A stretch of DNA of 64,000 bases from VAXT01 sp963774625 (GTDB lineage: Bacteria > Actinomycetota > Thermoleophilia > Gaiellales > Gaiellaceae): assembly GCA_963774625.1 (NCBI GenBank), contig CAVZFQ010000013.1, positions 1,302,001 to 1,366,000 on the forward strand, given 5' to 3'. Numbering within the stretch: position 1 is the stretch's first letter; every line of letters starts with the position of its first letter. Positions 1 through 8,479 of the stretch are shown piece after piece. Below the pieces are notes generated by a model. The model was not told the origin of the DNA, searched no databases, and worked only from the letters and a program-made list of their open reading frames with translations. The translations under genes were made by a program, and so were the position numbers.

Positions 1-2
1 TC

Positions 3-428
3 GCGGCCGTCCTCTATACACAGGGGCACGGCATCCACCTCGCCGCGAACTCGATTGCCAACGTCGCACCCGGTGAGCCGGCTCATCTGTGGGACGAGCT
101 CGTCGGCCACTACCTCTGGTATGGCGGACTGGCCGGCCTCGTCGCTGCGCTCGGGCTCGCCCTCGGCGACCTGCCACGGCCGGGCTGGGGCGTCAGCCTT
201 CCCCTCGCTCTCCTCTTTGGCTTCACCGTCTTCACCAACTCGATCGAGGGCGGGACGGCGCCACTGGGGATCGTGACCAGCGGTGCATTCCTTGCCTGGG
301 GGATCTACGGCCGCGAGCGGCTCCTCGGGTTACTCGTCCCCACCTACGGACTGGCTCTGATCGCACTCGTCGGCTGGGGTCTCTACTGGCTCGGCTTCCC
401 CCAGTTCAGCGAGCTGGGCTGGGTCTAG
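3..428 (+). CDS. Integral membrane protein, 5' end cut off by the window
   Basis: An open frame runs from the window edge to a TAG stop and gives about 141 residues, so the start lies outside. The visible part opens with a His-containing stretch (QGHGIHLAANSI) followed by a Trp/Tyr-rich loop (HLWDELVGHYLWYGG) and then four or five hydrophobic segments typical of a polytopic membrane protein. Conserved His residues near a helix start could bind metal or be catalytic, but I do not recognise the family with confidence. The stop overlaps the stop of the convergent thioredoxin gene by sharing CTAG, a pattern that recurs in this window. Coding is supported by the uninterrupted frame and the hydrophobic pattern. 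The function is unknown. Confidence 0.6.
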   Translation, partial: AAVLYTQGHGIHLAANSIANVAPGEPAHLWDELVGHYLWYGGLAGLVAALGLALGDLPRPGWGVSLPLALLFGFTVFTNSIEGGTAPLGIVTSGAFLAWGIYGRERLLGLLVPTYGLALIALVGWGLYWLGFPQFSELGWV

Positions 429-745
429 CTCTCGACCAGGCCGAGCGACTTCTCGATCGCGCCCTTGGGCTGGGCGCCGATCGCAGCCGCTGCGGGCTCG
501 CCGTCGCGGAAGAGGATCATCGTCGGAATCGACGCGATGCCGTACTTGGCCGCGAGATCCTGCTCCTCGTCGATGTTCACCTTGACGAGCTTCAATTCGT
601 CACCGCGCTCCTCGACGATCTTGTCGAGCACCGGGGAGACGGCGTGGCAGGGACCGCACCATTCGGCCCAGAAGTCGACGATCACGGGCTTGTCCGACTG
701 GAGGACTTCCTGCTCGAAGGTGGTTTCGGTCACTGCTGTGCTCAT
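425..745 (-). CDS. trxA: Thioredoxin
   Basis: A 106-residue single-domain thioredoxin, the usual family length. It reduces disulfides in cytoplasmic proteins through the dithiol pair in WCGPC (Cys30 and Cys33). The active site sits after the typical hydrophobic strand VIVDFWAEW, and the cis-proline loop is present as SIPT. There is no signal peptide or membrane anchor, so it is cytoplasmic. It is transcribed towards the partial membrane gene and away from ileS, about 80 bases from the ileS start. No thioredoxin reductase lies nearby, so it would depend on one encoded elsewhere. The identification is secure from the motif, fold pattern and length; which paralogue it is cannot be told. Confidence 0.95.
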   Translation of the reverse strand: MSTAVTETTFEQEVLQSDKPVIVDFWAEWCGPCHAVSPVLDKIVEERGDELKLVKVNIDEEQDLAAKYGIASIPTMILFRDGEPAAAAIGAQPKGAIEKSLGLVES

Positions 746-827
746 TCAAGGTTCCTTTCGGGTTGCTTATCTCATCAACGTACGGGCTCCCAAAACGATT
801 CCCGCCCCTCCGTAGAATCGAACACTA

Positions 828-3800
828 GTGGCGGAGATCTTCGCTCAACTACCGGCTGTCCCCGATCATCCGGCTCTCGAGCGGGACGTTCTCGCGTGGT
901 GGGAGTCGGAGGGCACCTTCGAGCAGCTCCGGGAACAGAACCGAGGCGGCGAGCGCTTCAGCTTCATCGACGGCCCGAAGACGGCGAACACCGTTGACGG
1001 CCTGGGCGTCCATCACCTGTGGGGTCGGACCTACAAAGACGTCTTTCAGCGCTACAAGGCGCTGCGCGGGTTCGACCAGCGCTACCAGAACGGCTTCGAC
1101 TGTCAGGGGCTCTGGGTCGAGGTCAAGGTCGAGCGCGACCTCGGGCTGAACTCGAAGCACGAGATCGAGGAGTACGGCCTCGCCGAGTTTGCACGCAAGT
1201 GCCGAGACCTCGTCGCGGAGTCCGCGCGCGTGATCACGGAGCAGTCGATCCGCCTGGGCCAGTGGATGGACTGGGGCAACGACTACTACACGTTCAGCGA
1301 CACCAACATCGAGTACATCTGGCGCTTCCTGAAGACGCTTCAGGAGCGCGGCGCGCTCTACCAGGGCCACCGTTCGACGGAGTGGTGTCCCCGGTGCGGG
1401 ACGTCGATCTCGCAGCACGAGCTCTCGCAGGCCGACGTGTACAAGGAGAGATCGGATCCGTCGCTCTTCGTGCGCTTTCCACTAAAGGGGCGGGACGGCG
1501 AGTCGCTCGTCATCTGGACGACGACACCCTGGACGCTGCCTGCCAACGTGGCGGCGGCGGTGAACCCGGACGCGGAGTACGGCAAGCGCGACAACGGCGA
1601 GTGGGTTGCCGTCGCGCGCTATCCGGAGGACCATTTTGTGCAGCGGATGCGCGGCGCCGATCTCGTCGGGCTCGAGTACGAGGGGCCGTTCGACCATCTG
1701 CCCGCGGTCGCGAACGTCGCGCACCGTGTGATTCCGTGGGACGAGGTCTCGCTCGACGACGGCACCGGCATCGTCCACATCGCGCCGGGGGCAGGGACCG
1801 AGGACTTCGACCTGGGCAAGGAGCACGGGCTCGAGGTGCTGGTGCCGATCGACGAGGCCGGCCACTTCTTCCCCGAGTACGGCTGGCTCCACGGCATCTC
1901 GACCGGCGACGCCGCCGACCAGATCGTCGGCGACCTCCGCGAGCGCGGCCTGCTCGAGCACGCTGAGACGTACATCCACCGCTACGCGCACTGCTGGCGG
2001 TGCTCGACGCCGGTCGTGTTCCGCGTGGTCGACGACTGGTTCATCGCCGTGGACGAGCTACGCCCGAAGCTGCTCGAGGCGAACGCGTCGGTGGACTGGA
2101 CGCCCGACTTCTACGGCAAGCGCATGGACGACTGGCTCCGGAACATGGGCGACTGGAACATCTCCCGGAAACGGTACTTCGGCCTGCCGCTGCCCTTCTA
2201 TCCCTGCGCTTGCGGGCACGTCAACGTGATTGGTTCGAAGCAGGAGCTCGAGGAGCGCGCGCTTCGCGGGCTCGAGCAGCTCGAGGAGCTCCACCGGCCC
2301 TGGATCGACGAGGTCGTGATCGCGTGCGAGCAGTGCGGAGCCGAGGTGCAGCGGATCCCCGAGGTGGGGGACGTCTGGCTCGACGCCGGGATCGTCCCCT
2401 TCTCGACCCTCGGCTGGCAGAGCCCCGAGTGGGTCGAAGGCGGCTACGCGACAGGCGCCTCTGCGGGTCTCTCGAACGCGAACCTTCCCGACCATGCGTA
2501 CTGGGAAGAGTGGTTTCCCGCGAACTGGGTGACGGAGATGCGCGAGCAGATCCGGTTGTGGTTCTACTCGCTGCTCTTCATGTCGGTCGTCCTCGACGGG
2601 CGGGCGCCGTACGAGCGGGTGCTCGGGCACGAGGACGTTCGTGACGAGCACGGCCACGAGATGCACGGCTCGAAGGGCAACACGATCGAGGCGCACGAGG
2701 CGCTCGAGCGGATGGGCGCCGACGTCATGCGCTGGATGTACTGCGAGCAGACGCCGACGCAGGGCGTCAAGTTCGGCTACACGCCCGCGGGCGAGATCAA
2801 ACGGCGCCTGCTCACGCTCTGGAACTCGGTCGTGTTCTTTACGACGTACGCGAACATCGAGGGCTTTCGGCCGACGTTCGCCGATCTCGACGCCGGCCCG
2901 CAGGGCGCGGAGCTGCGCCCGCTCGATCGGTGGCTACTCGCGCGGACGCAGGCCTACCTCGCCGAGGTAGAGGGCGCCTACGACCGATACTGGACGCCGG
3001 ACGTGGTGGGTGCGTTCGAGCGCTTCGTCGACGACGTGTCGAACTGGTACATCCGCCGCTCGCGCCGTCGCTTCTACTCGTTGGACGAGGCTGCGTTCAG
3101 AACGCTGTGGTACGCGCTGGCGCAGGCGGTGCGCGGTATCGCGCCGGTCATGCCGTTCCTCGCGGAGCATCTCTGGCAGAGCCTGGCGGCGGGCCCGTGC
3201 GAGGACGCGCCACGCTCGGTGCACCTCGCCGGGTGGCCGACGGCGGCGGCCAGCCTTGCCGACGACGCGCTGGTCGCCGAGGTAGGGGAGGTGCGCCGTG
3301 TCGTCGAGCTCGGCTACCGCGCCCGCTCGGCCTCGGGGCTCAAGCTGCGGCAGCCCTTGGGGCGACTGATCGTCCAGGGCGCGCAGCTCGTCGAGGGGCA
3401 CCTCGACGAGATCGCGTCCGAGCTCCGCGTGAAGGGCATCGAGCTCGGCGAGGTCGAGGCGACCGAGCTGACGGTGAAGCCGAACCTGCCTGTGCTCGGC
3501 CCCAAGCTCGGGAAGGAGCTCGGCTCGGTGCGCGCCGCGCTCCAGGCCGGCGAGTTCGAGGAGCTCCCCGACGGAGGTTTCCGCGCTGCAGGACACGACC
3601 TGGGCGCGGACGAGGTGCTGGTCGAGCGCCACGGCCGCGAAGGGTGGGCGATCGCCTCCGGCGACGGAGTCACGGTCGCGCTCGACACCGCTCTCGACGA
3701 CGAGCTGCGCACCGAGGGCCGGGTGCTCGACCTGATCCACCAGCTGAACTCAATGCGCAAGGACGCGGGACTGGAGCTCACGGACCGGATCGTGGTCACG

Positions 3801-3917
3801 CTCCCCGAGTCCCAGTCCGACCTGCTCGCACACGCGGACTGGATCAAGAGCGAAGTTCTCGCCGAGGAGATCAAGACCGACGGCGACTCGGGCGAGCCAC
3901 AGATCGCGAAGGCCTAG
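828..3917 (+). CDS. ileS: Isoleucyl-tRNA synthetase-like class I tRNA ligase with altered signature motifs
   Basis: A 1029-residue class I synthetase of the long IleS type, with a GTG start. It should charge tRNA-Ile with isoleucine. Typical IleS elements are visible: the editing (CP1) domain motif TTTPWTLPAN, the motif GTGIVHIAPG, the WNISRKRYFG stretch before the second half of the catalytic core, zinc-ligand-like Cys pairs, and an anticodon-binding domain in the C-terminal third. Both class I ATP-binding signatures are unusual. The HIGH equivalent reads GVHH (around residues 60-63) and the KMSKS equivalent reads EMHGS (residues 611-615). A subfamily with GVHH-like motifs is, as far as I recall, found in Actinobacteria. 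Whether this is the only IleS in the genome cannot be seen. No T-box leader is evident in the roughly 80 bases upstream. Confidence 0.9.
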   Translation: MAEIFAQLPAVPDHPALERDVLAWWESEGTFEQLREQNRGGERFSFIDGPKTANTVDGLGVHHLWGRTYKDVFQRYKALRGFDQRYQNGFDCQGLWVEVKVERDLGLNSKHEIEEYGLAEFARKCRDLVAESARVITEQSIRLGQWMDWGNDYYTFSDTNIEYIWRFLKTLQERGALYQGHRSTEWCPRCGTSISQHELSQADVYKERSDPSLFVRFPLKGRDGESLVIWTTTPWTLPANVAAAVNPDAEYGKRDNGEWVAVARYPEDHFVQRMRGADLVGLEYEGPFDHLPAVANVAHRVIPWDEVSLDDGTGIVHIAPGAGTEDFDLGKEHGLEVLVPIDEAGHFFPEYGWLHGISTGDAADQIVGDLRERGLLEHAETYIHRYAHCWRCSTPVVFRVVDDWFIAVDELRPKLLEANASVDWTPDFYGKRMDDWLRNMGDWNISRKRYFGLPLPFYPCACGHVNVIGSKQELEERALRGLEQLEELHRPWIDEVVIACEQCGAEVQRIPEVGDVWLDAGIVPFSTLGWQSPEWVEGGYATGASAGLSNANLPDHAYWEEWFPANWVTEMREQIRLWFYSLLFMSVVLDGRAPYERVLGHEDVRDEHGHEMHGSKGNTIEAHEALERMGADVMRWMYCEQTPTQGVKFGYTPAGEIKRRLLTLWNSVVFFTTYANIEGFRPTFADLDAGPQGAELRPLDRWLLARTQAYLAEVEGAYDRYWTPDVVGAFERFVDDVSNWYIRRSRRRFYSLDEAAFRTLWYALAQAVRGIAPVMPFLAEHLWQSLAAGPCEDAPRSVHLAGWPTAAASLADDALVAEVGEVRRVVELGYRARSASGLKLRQPLGRLIVQGAQLVEGHLDEIASELRVKGIELGEVEATELTVKPNLPVLGPKLGKELGSVRAALQAGEFEELPDGGFRAAGHDLGADEVLVERHGREGWAIASGDGVTVALDTALDDELRTEGRVLDLIHQLNSMRKDAGLELTDRIVVTLPESQSDLLAHADWIKSEVLAEEIKTDGDSGEPQIAKA

Positions 3918-3938
3918 TAACCGTCCGTCGCGCGCGAG

Positions 3939-4106
3939 ATGATGGGCGCAATGAAGGAAAAACACGGCGGCCCCGAGCGGCGCTCGGGCGAAGATCGGCG
4001 CAAGGCGGCAGAGCGGCGTAAGAAGAAAGAGCAAGCGCCCGGCGACCGGCGTAGCGGCAAGGACCGTCGCTCGGGCGAAGAGCGCCGCGACGGCGAAGGC
4101 AGCTAG
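3939..4106 (+). CDS. Small highly charged protein with RRSG/DRR repeats
   Basis: A 55-codon frame just downstream of ileS; three in-frame ATGs (3939, 3942, 3951) leave the exact start open. The product is almost entirely Arg, Lys, Glu, Asp, Gly and Ser and is built on a repeated unit, seen as ERRSGEDRR, GDRRSGKDRR and SGEERRDG. It has no hydrophobic segment and is probably disordered or nucleic-acid binding. Support for it being real: its TAG stop shares CTAG with the stop of the convergent permease gene, as several secure gene pairs here do, and the repeat pattern is maintained in this frame only. Against: no clear ribosome binding site and a biased composition that could arise by chance. 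Function unknown. Confidence 0.45.
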   Translation: MMGAMKEKHGGPERRSGEDRRKAAERRKKKEQAPGDRRSGKDRRSGEERRDGEGS

Positions 4107-4906
4107 CCGGACCGGATAGCTTCGATCGCGCTCGCCACGAGGAACGCGCCTGCTGCCGCGAGGACGATCGTCCCGCCGGGCGGCAGGTCCGCGTAGTAGG
4201 CGACGGTCAGCCCCGTGAGCACCGAGCCGAGCCCGATCGCGGTCGAGAGCAGGATCGTCGACTGCATGCTCCAGGCCACACGTGCCGCGGCGATGACCGG
4301 CAGCACCATCAGGGCCGCGATCAGCAAAATACCCACGATTCGCATCGACAGCGCGACGGTCAGCGCTGTCAGCACGGCCAGGAGCACGTTGAGCAGACCG
4401 ATCGGCACGCCGGCGACCCGTGCGCCTTCCTCGTCGAGCACGGCTGCCGCCAGTGCCGGATAGAGGAGCGCGATCGTGGCCAGAGCGACGCTTCCGAGCA
4501 CGGCGACAAGCGCGAGGTCCCCGCCCGTGACGGTGAGGATCGAGCCGAACAGGTAGGCGAACAGCCCGACGTCGAGCGAGCCCGCAGCGGAGATGAGCAC
4601 GATCCCGGCCGCGATGCCCGTGTAGAAGACGAGCGCGAGGGCCTGGTCTCCGGTCGTCTTTCGATGGCTTCGCAGCCACTCGATCGCGGTCGCCCCGACG
4701 ACCGCGGCGACGAGGGCCGTGAGGACGGGGGAGATGCCGAGCAGGAACCCTGCCGCGACGCCCGCGAACGCGACATGGCCGATGCCATCGCCGATGAGGC
4801 TCATCCGGCGCTCGACGAGGAAGAACCCGACCGCGGGAGCGAGGACGCCGACGATCGCCCCGGTCGCGAAGGCGAGCCGCATGAACTCGGAGTCAAGGAT
4901 GGACAT
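4103..4906 (-). CDS. znuB: Metal (zinc/manganese) ABC transporter permease, ZnuB type
   Basis: A 267-residue polytopic membrane protein of the ABC-3 permease family, with about eight hydrophobic segments and an N-terminal region close to the family pattern (FFLVERRMSLIGDGIGHVAF). It forms the membrane channel of a high-affinity metal importer together with the ATPase and binding protein encoded immediately upstream. Its ATG start lies inside the end of the ATPase gene (14-base overlap), which indicates translational coupling. The upstream Fur-family regulator gene, divergent from the operon, points to zinc as the likely substrate, but manganese cannot be excluded from sequence alone. Confidence 0.9.
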   Translation of the reverse strand: MSILDSEFMRLAFATGAIVGVLAPAVGFFLVERRMSLIGDGIGHVAFAGVAAGFLLGISPVLTALVAAVVGATAIEWLRSHRKTTGDQALALVFYTGIAAGIVLISAAGSLDVGLFAYLFGSILTVTGGDLALVAVLGSVALATIALLYPALAAAVLDEEGARVAGVPIGLLNVLLAVLTALTVALSMRIVGILLIAALMVLPVIAAARVAWSMQSTILLSTAIGLGSVLTGLTVAYYADLPPGGTIVLAAAGAFLVASAIEAIRSG

Positions 4907-5612
4907 GCGAAGGGTCGTGCCAGACCCCGGGTAGCTCCGACGGGCTGCCGTCGAAGACGATTCCGCCGCGCACGAGCACGATCCGCTCGACGAAGCGCTC
5001 GACCGCCCCGAACTCGTGCGAGACGTAGAGGATCGTGACGCCGAGCTCGCGGTGAAGCCGATCGAGGAGCGCCGCGAAAGCTTCCTGAGCTTCGGCATCC
5101 ACCCCAGTCGTCGGCTCGTCGAGCACGAGCAGCTCCGGCTCTGCCGCGAGGGCCTTGGCGATGAAAGCGCGCTGCTGCTGTCCGCCTGAGAGCCTCGAAA
5201 GCGGTCGGCCCGCGACTGCGGTCAGGCCGACCCGGACAATCGCCTCGTCGATCTTCTCCCGGTCCTCTCGTCCGGCTCGGCGCAGCAGGCCGACACGCGG
5301 AAGCCGCCCTGCCGCGACAACCTCTCGCACCGTGGCAGGTGCGCTCACGCCGAGCTCCGCTCGTTGGGCCAAGTAGCCGATCGTTTCGCGCCGGGAGAAC
5401 TCGACCGCCGGCTCGCCGAAGAGCAGCGCCTCTCCGGCGTCCGGGCGCTCGAGACCGAGGACGAGTCGCAACAACGTCGTCTTGCCTCCGCCGTTGGGGC
5501 CTGCAATCGCGACGAACTGGCCGCGCTCGACGGACAAGTCGACGTCGGAAAGCACGGGTGGTCCCTGGCCGTACGAGAACCCCAGCGATCTGGTCTCGAC
5601 GGCTACCGGCAT
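4893..5612 (-). CDS. znuC: Metal ABC transporter ATP-binding protein, ZnuC type
   Basis: A 239-residue ABC ATPase that powers metal import. The Walker A motif GPNGGGKT is at residues 38-45, the ABC signature reads LSGGQQQR, Walker B reads LLVLDEPTTG, and the switch His follows in YVSHEF. Residues before and after match the family that partners ABC-3 permeases. The chosen ATG overlaps the end of the binding-protein gene by 10 bases, and the gene's own end overlaps the permease start, so all three genes form one tight minus-strand operon. It is soluble and acts on the inner face of the membrane. Confidence 0.93.
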   Translation of the reverse strand: MPVAVETRSLGFSYGQGPPVLSDVDLSVERGQFVAIAGPNGGGKTTLLRLVLGLERPDAGEALLFGEPAVEFSRRETIGYLAQRAELGVSAPATVREVVAAGRLPRVGLLRRAGREDREKIDEAIVRVGLTAVAGRPLSRLSGGQQQRAFIAKALAAEPELLVLDEPTTGVDAEAQEAFAALLDRLHRELGVTILYVSHEFGAVERFVERIVLVRGGIVFDGSPSELPGVWHDPSHVHP

Positions 5613-6442
5613 CCGAGCGCCTGCCGCAGAGTCGCGAGGTTCTCGCGCATGACGGAGAAGTAGTTCTCCTCTTCGTCCAGCTCCTCCTGTGAGAGCCCCT
5701 CGAGCGGGTTGAGCACCGCCGTCTTCGCGCCGGTTTCGCGCGCCACGGTCTCGGCGAGGCGCGGCGACACGAGCGTCTCGAAGAAGACGGTCGTCGCGCC
5801 GCTGCGCTCGACCTCTAGAACGATTCGCTCGAGGTCGCGTGCGGTCGGCTCCGCCTCCGGTGTGATCCCGGTGAGCGCGATCTGGTGGAGCCCGTAGCGG
5901 TTGGCCAGGTAGCTGAAAGCGGCATGGCTCGTGATGATCTCGCGGCGATCGCATTGCGCGAGGTCGCGGTCGAAATCGGCATCGAGCCTCCTCAGTCTTG
6001 CCACGAAGGGCTGCGCCGGTCGCTCCAGCGCTTCGCCGATGCGCTGCGCCTGCTCCGCGTAGCGGAGTGGATCGAGCCAGACATGCGGATCGACGCCCTC
6101 GTCTCCGAAGAGCAACTTCAGCCCCTGAAGGAGATCGACCTTCTTGCCGTCCGCGCCGTCGACGGCTCGCTCGAAGCTGGGCTGGAAGCCGGAGCCGAGA
6201 TAGAGCACGACGTCGGCCGCACGGATCCGCTCGACGTCTCGCGCCGAGAGCTCGACGTCGTGAGGCTCCGCGCCGGGCGGGGTGAGGTTCCGGACCGCAA
6301 CCTGGTCGCCGCCGATCTCCTCGGCCGCGTAGGCGAGGGGATAGAAGGCCGCAGCGACCGAGACGCGGTCGTCAGCAAGCCCCTCGTCGCCGCATCCGGC
6401 TGCGAGAGCGACCATAGACATAAGAATGAGAACGACTCTCAC
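5603..6442 (-). CDS. znuA: Zinc-type ABC transporter substrate-binding lipoprotein, ZnuA type
   Basis: A 279-residue cluster A-I solute-binding protein. The GTG start gives a short lipoprotein signal with lipobox LAAGC (Cys17), so the mature protein should be lipid-anchored outside the membrane. Metal-ligand positions typical of the family are seen: His61 in EPHDVEL, His120 in DPHVWLDP and His173 in TSHAAFSY, with a carboxylate expected later in the sequence. The long His-rich loop found in many Gram-negative ZnuA proteins is absent. It is first in the operon with the ATPase and permease. A palindrome resembling a Fur/Zur box overlaps the start codon, suggesting repression when metal is plentiful. 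Confidence 0.9.
   Translation of the reverse strand: MRVVLILMSMVALAAGCGDEGLADDRVSVAAAFYPLAYAAEEIGGDQVAVRNLTPPGAEPHDVELSARDVERIRAADVVLYLGSGFQPSFERAVDGADGKKVDLLQGLKLLFGDEGVDPHVWLDPLRYAEQAQRIGEALERPAQPFVARLRRLDADFDRDLAQCDRREIITSHAAFSYLANRYGLHQIALTGITPEAEPTARDLERIVLEVERSGATTVFFETLVSPRLAETVARETGAKTAVLNPLEGLSQEELDEEENYFSVMRENLATLRQALGCR
6427..6441. promoter_or_regulatory. Candidate Zur/Fur box between znuA and the regulator gene
   Basis: TGAGAACGACTCTCA is a 7-1-7 imperfect inverted repeat with perfect outer TGAGA/TCTCA arms, the geometry of Fur-family operators (for example TGAAAATnATTTTCA). It lies in the divergent gap between the metal-import operon and the Fur-family gene and overlaps the first bases of the GTG start proposed for the binding protein. 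Function is inferred from position and symmetry. Confidence 0.55.
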
Positions 6443-6469
6443 TATCAACAGCCGGTACAGTACAGCGCG

Positions 6470-6898
6470 ATGACCGCCTGGGAAGCCCACGCGCGTGAAA
6501 CGCTTGCCGGCGCGGGTCGCCGCGCGGGGCGAGCGAGGGAGCTCGTGATCTCGCTCCTCGCGCGCCAGGATTGCTGCCTGAGCGCGAACGAGATCTTCGA
6601 TTCGCTGCGCACCAAGGACCGCCGGATCGGGCTCGCCAGCGTCTACCGCGCACTCGACCAGCTCGTCGGCCTGCAGCTCGTGCAGCGCCTCGAGTTCGCC
6701 GACGGAGCACGCTACGAGCCGCTGCTGCCGAGCGGCGAGCACCATCACCACCTGATGTGCGACGACTGCGGGAAGGTCGAGCCGTTCGCCGACGGCGGCC
6801 TGGAGCAGGTGCTCGACCGGGTCGGAGGCGGCCTGGGCTACCGCGTCGAGGCGCACGACGTCTTGCTGCGCGGAGCCTGCGCGGACTGCCGCACGTAA
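6470..6898 (+). CDS. Fur-family metal-responsive repressor (probably Zur)
   Basis: A 142-residue Fur-family protein with the usual winged-helix N-terminal half (helix ending IGLASVYRALDQL) and a metal-binding dimerisation half. The structural zinc site is given by two CxxC pairs, Cys97/Cys100 and Cys137/Cys140, and the HHHH run at residues 91-94 provides regulatory ligands. It binds DNA in the cytoplasm and represses when metal-loaded. It is divergent from a ZnuABC-like operon with a palindrome in between, which favours zinc sensing and joint control of both transcripts; iron or manganese sensing is possible. The ATG was chosen because it opens directly into the conserved N-terminal helix. 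Confidence 0.9.
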   Translation: MTAWEAHARETLAGAGRRAGRARELVISLLARQDCCLSANEIFDSLRTKDRRIGLASVYRALDQLVGLQLVQRLEFADGARYEPLLPSGEHHHHLMCDDCGKVEPFADGGLEQVLDRVGGGLGYRVEAHDVLLRGACADCRT

Positions 6899-6952
6899 AG
6901 GTCTTGTGAGGATCGACCGCACGCGGCGGCGGTCGTGCTTTCATGAGGCGCG

Positions 6953-8377
6953 ATGAGCGACCGGACCAGGCTCGGCCTCGGTCTACTCGGCGCGGCCCTC
7001 GTGCTCGGGGTGCTCGGCGATGAGCTCCTACGCGCCACCCCGCTCGGCATCAACCTCTTCCTCTGGTTCGCGGCGCTCGCCGTCACGCTCGTGCTCCTCG
7101 CCCGTTGGCGCGGGGCGCCGCTGACGCTCAGGAGCCGCTGGATGCTGCCTGCCCTCTTGCTGTTCGCGGCGCTGCCCGCCTGGCGCGACTCACCGTTCCT
7201 CGTCGCGCTCGACCTGTTCGCCGTCGTCGCGGCACTCGCGTTCGGCGCGCTGAGGGCGCCGCGAGTACATCGTGCCGGGCTCGCCGACTACGTGGTCGGC
7301 CTCGGCAACGCAGGCGCAGCGGCCACGGCCCGGACCGTGACGCTGATGCAAAGCGACATCGCCTGGCGCGAGCTGCCGAAGGGCGCCCAGGCCGGGCAGG
7401 CGGTCGCCGTCGGGCGAGGCCTGCTGCTCGCGGCGCCGCTCCTCCTCGTCTTCGGAGCTCTCTTCGTCGCCGCCGACCAGGTCTTTCAGGGCTACGTGAC
7501 CGATGTCGTGCCGAACGGAGAGGAAGTCTTCTCGCACGCCGCGCTCATCGTCGTGCTCGCCTGGATCACAGCCGGCCTCCTGCGCGAGTACCTCGTGCGA
7601 CGGGAGCCGTACGCAGCGGACGTCCGCCCGTTTTTCACCCTCGGCCGCACCGAGGTCGCGGTTGTGCTCGGCAGCCTGAACTTGCTCTTTCTCGCGTTCG
7701 TCCTCGTCCAGGTCCGCTACCTGTTCGGGGGGAGCGCGCTCGTCGAAGGCCGGACGAGCCTCAGCTATGCCGAGTACGCGCGCCACGGCTTCTTCGAGCT
7801 CGTGACCGTCGCGGCCCTCGTGCTGCCGCTCCTGCTGCTCGGAGACTGGCTACGGCGCCGAGACACTCGCCGCGACGACGTGGTCTTCCGGGTGCTGGCC
7901 GGAGCGCTCCTCGTCCTGCTGGGCGTCGTCATGGTCTCGGCGCTGCAGAGGATGCGGCTGTACCAGCGCGAGTACGGCCTCACCGAGCTGCGCGTCTACA
8001 CGACCGCCTTCATGATCTGGCTCGCCGTCGTTTTCGCCTGGGCGGCCGCCACGGTGCTCCGCAGCCGGCGACACCTCTTCGCGATCGGTGCGCTCGCGAG
8101 CGGTTTCGCGGCCATCTTCGCCCTGCACGTGCTCAACCCCGATGCCTTGATCGCGCGCACGAACCTCGACCGGCCGAATCTCGACGTCACCTATCTCACC
8201 GGGCTGAGCGACGACGCGACGCCGACGCTGGTCGACGCCTTGCCGAAGCTCGATCCGGACCAGCGCAGGGCGCTCGAGCTCTACCTCAGCGAGCGCGATG
8301 CCGCCGGCGGCGACTGGCGCACGTGGAGCTGGAGCCGGCACCAGTCCGACGCGGCCCTCGAGCGCGTAGTGCCCTAA
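6953..8377 (+). CDS. Polytopic membrane protein, DUF4173/DUF4153-like
   Basis: A 474-residue protein with about ten hydrophobic segments. The stretch YAEYARHGFFELV followed by a hydrophobic helix is characteristic, as I remember it, of the DUF4173 family, and the C-terminal third is soluble and contains a conserved DALPKLDPDQR-type segment. The biochemical role of the family is not known. In some actinobacteria it occurs with two-component systems, but here it stands alone between the Fur-family gene and ispH. The ATG lies about 50 bases after the regulator stop, so the two could be co-transcribed. A strong stem-loop separates it from the convergent ispH. Confidence 0.75.
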   Translation: MSDRTRLGLGLLGAALVLGVLGDELLRATPLGINLFLWFAALAVTLVLLARWRGAPLTLRSRWMLPALLLFAALPAWRDSPFLVALDLFAVVAALAFGALRAPRVHRAGLADYVVGLGNAGAAATARTVTLMQSDIAWRELPKGAQAGQAVAVGRGLLLAAPLLLVFGALFVAADQVFQGYVTDVVPNGEEVFSHAALIVVLAWITAGLLREYLVRREPYAADVRPFFTLGRTEVAVVLGSLNLLFLAFVLVQVRYLFGGSALVEGRTSLSYAEYARHGFFELVTVAALVLPLLLLGDWLRRRDTRRDDVVFRVLAGALLVLLGVVMVSALQRMRLYQREYGLTELRVYTTAFMIWLAVVFAWAAATVLRSRRHLFAIGALASGFAAIFALHVLNPDALIARTNLDRPNLDVTYLTGLSDDATPTLVDALPKLDPDQRRALELYLSERDAAGGDWRTWSWSRHQSDAALERVVP

Positions 8378-8456
8378 CAGTCACGGGGAACCAAGAGCCG
8401 TTCCACCAACGCGAACGTCAAACGTGCGGGCATTCGAGAATCTGAGCTCTAGTCGC

Positions 8457-8479
8457 GTCCGGCGCCCGTGGCGCCGGAC
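8457..8479. terminator. Perfect 10-bp stem-loop between convergent genes
   Basis: GTCCGGCGCC, a 3-base loop CGT, then GGCGCCGGAC. It lies directly against the stop of ispH and downstream of the DUF4173-like gene. There is no T-run on either side, so if it terminates it does so as an actinobacterial-type hairpin without a U-tract, or it acts as an mRNA 3'-end stabiliser for both transcripts. Confidence 0.65.

Noticed and set aside
849..4021. Several long frames in other phases inside ileS
   Set aside because: They are Arg/Ala/Pro-rich shadow frames without motifs; the ileS frame explains the conserved signal.
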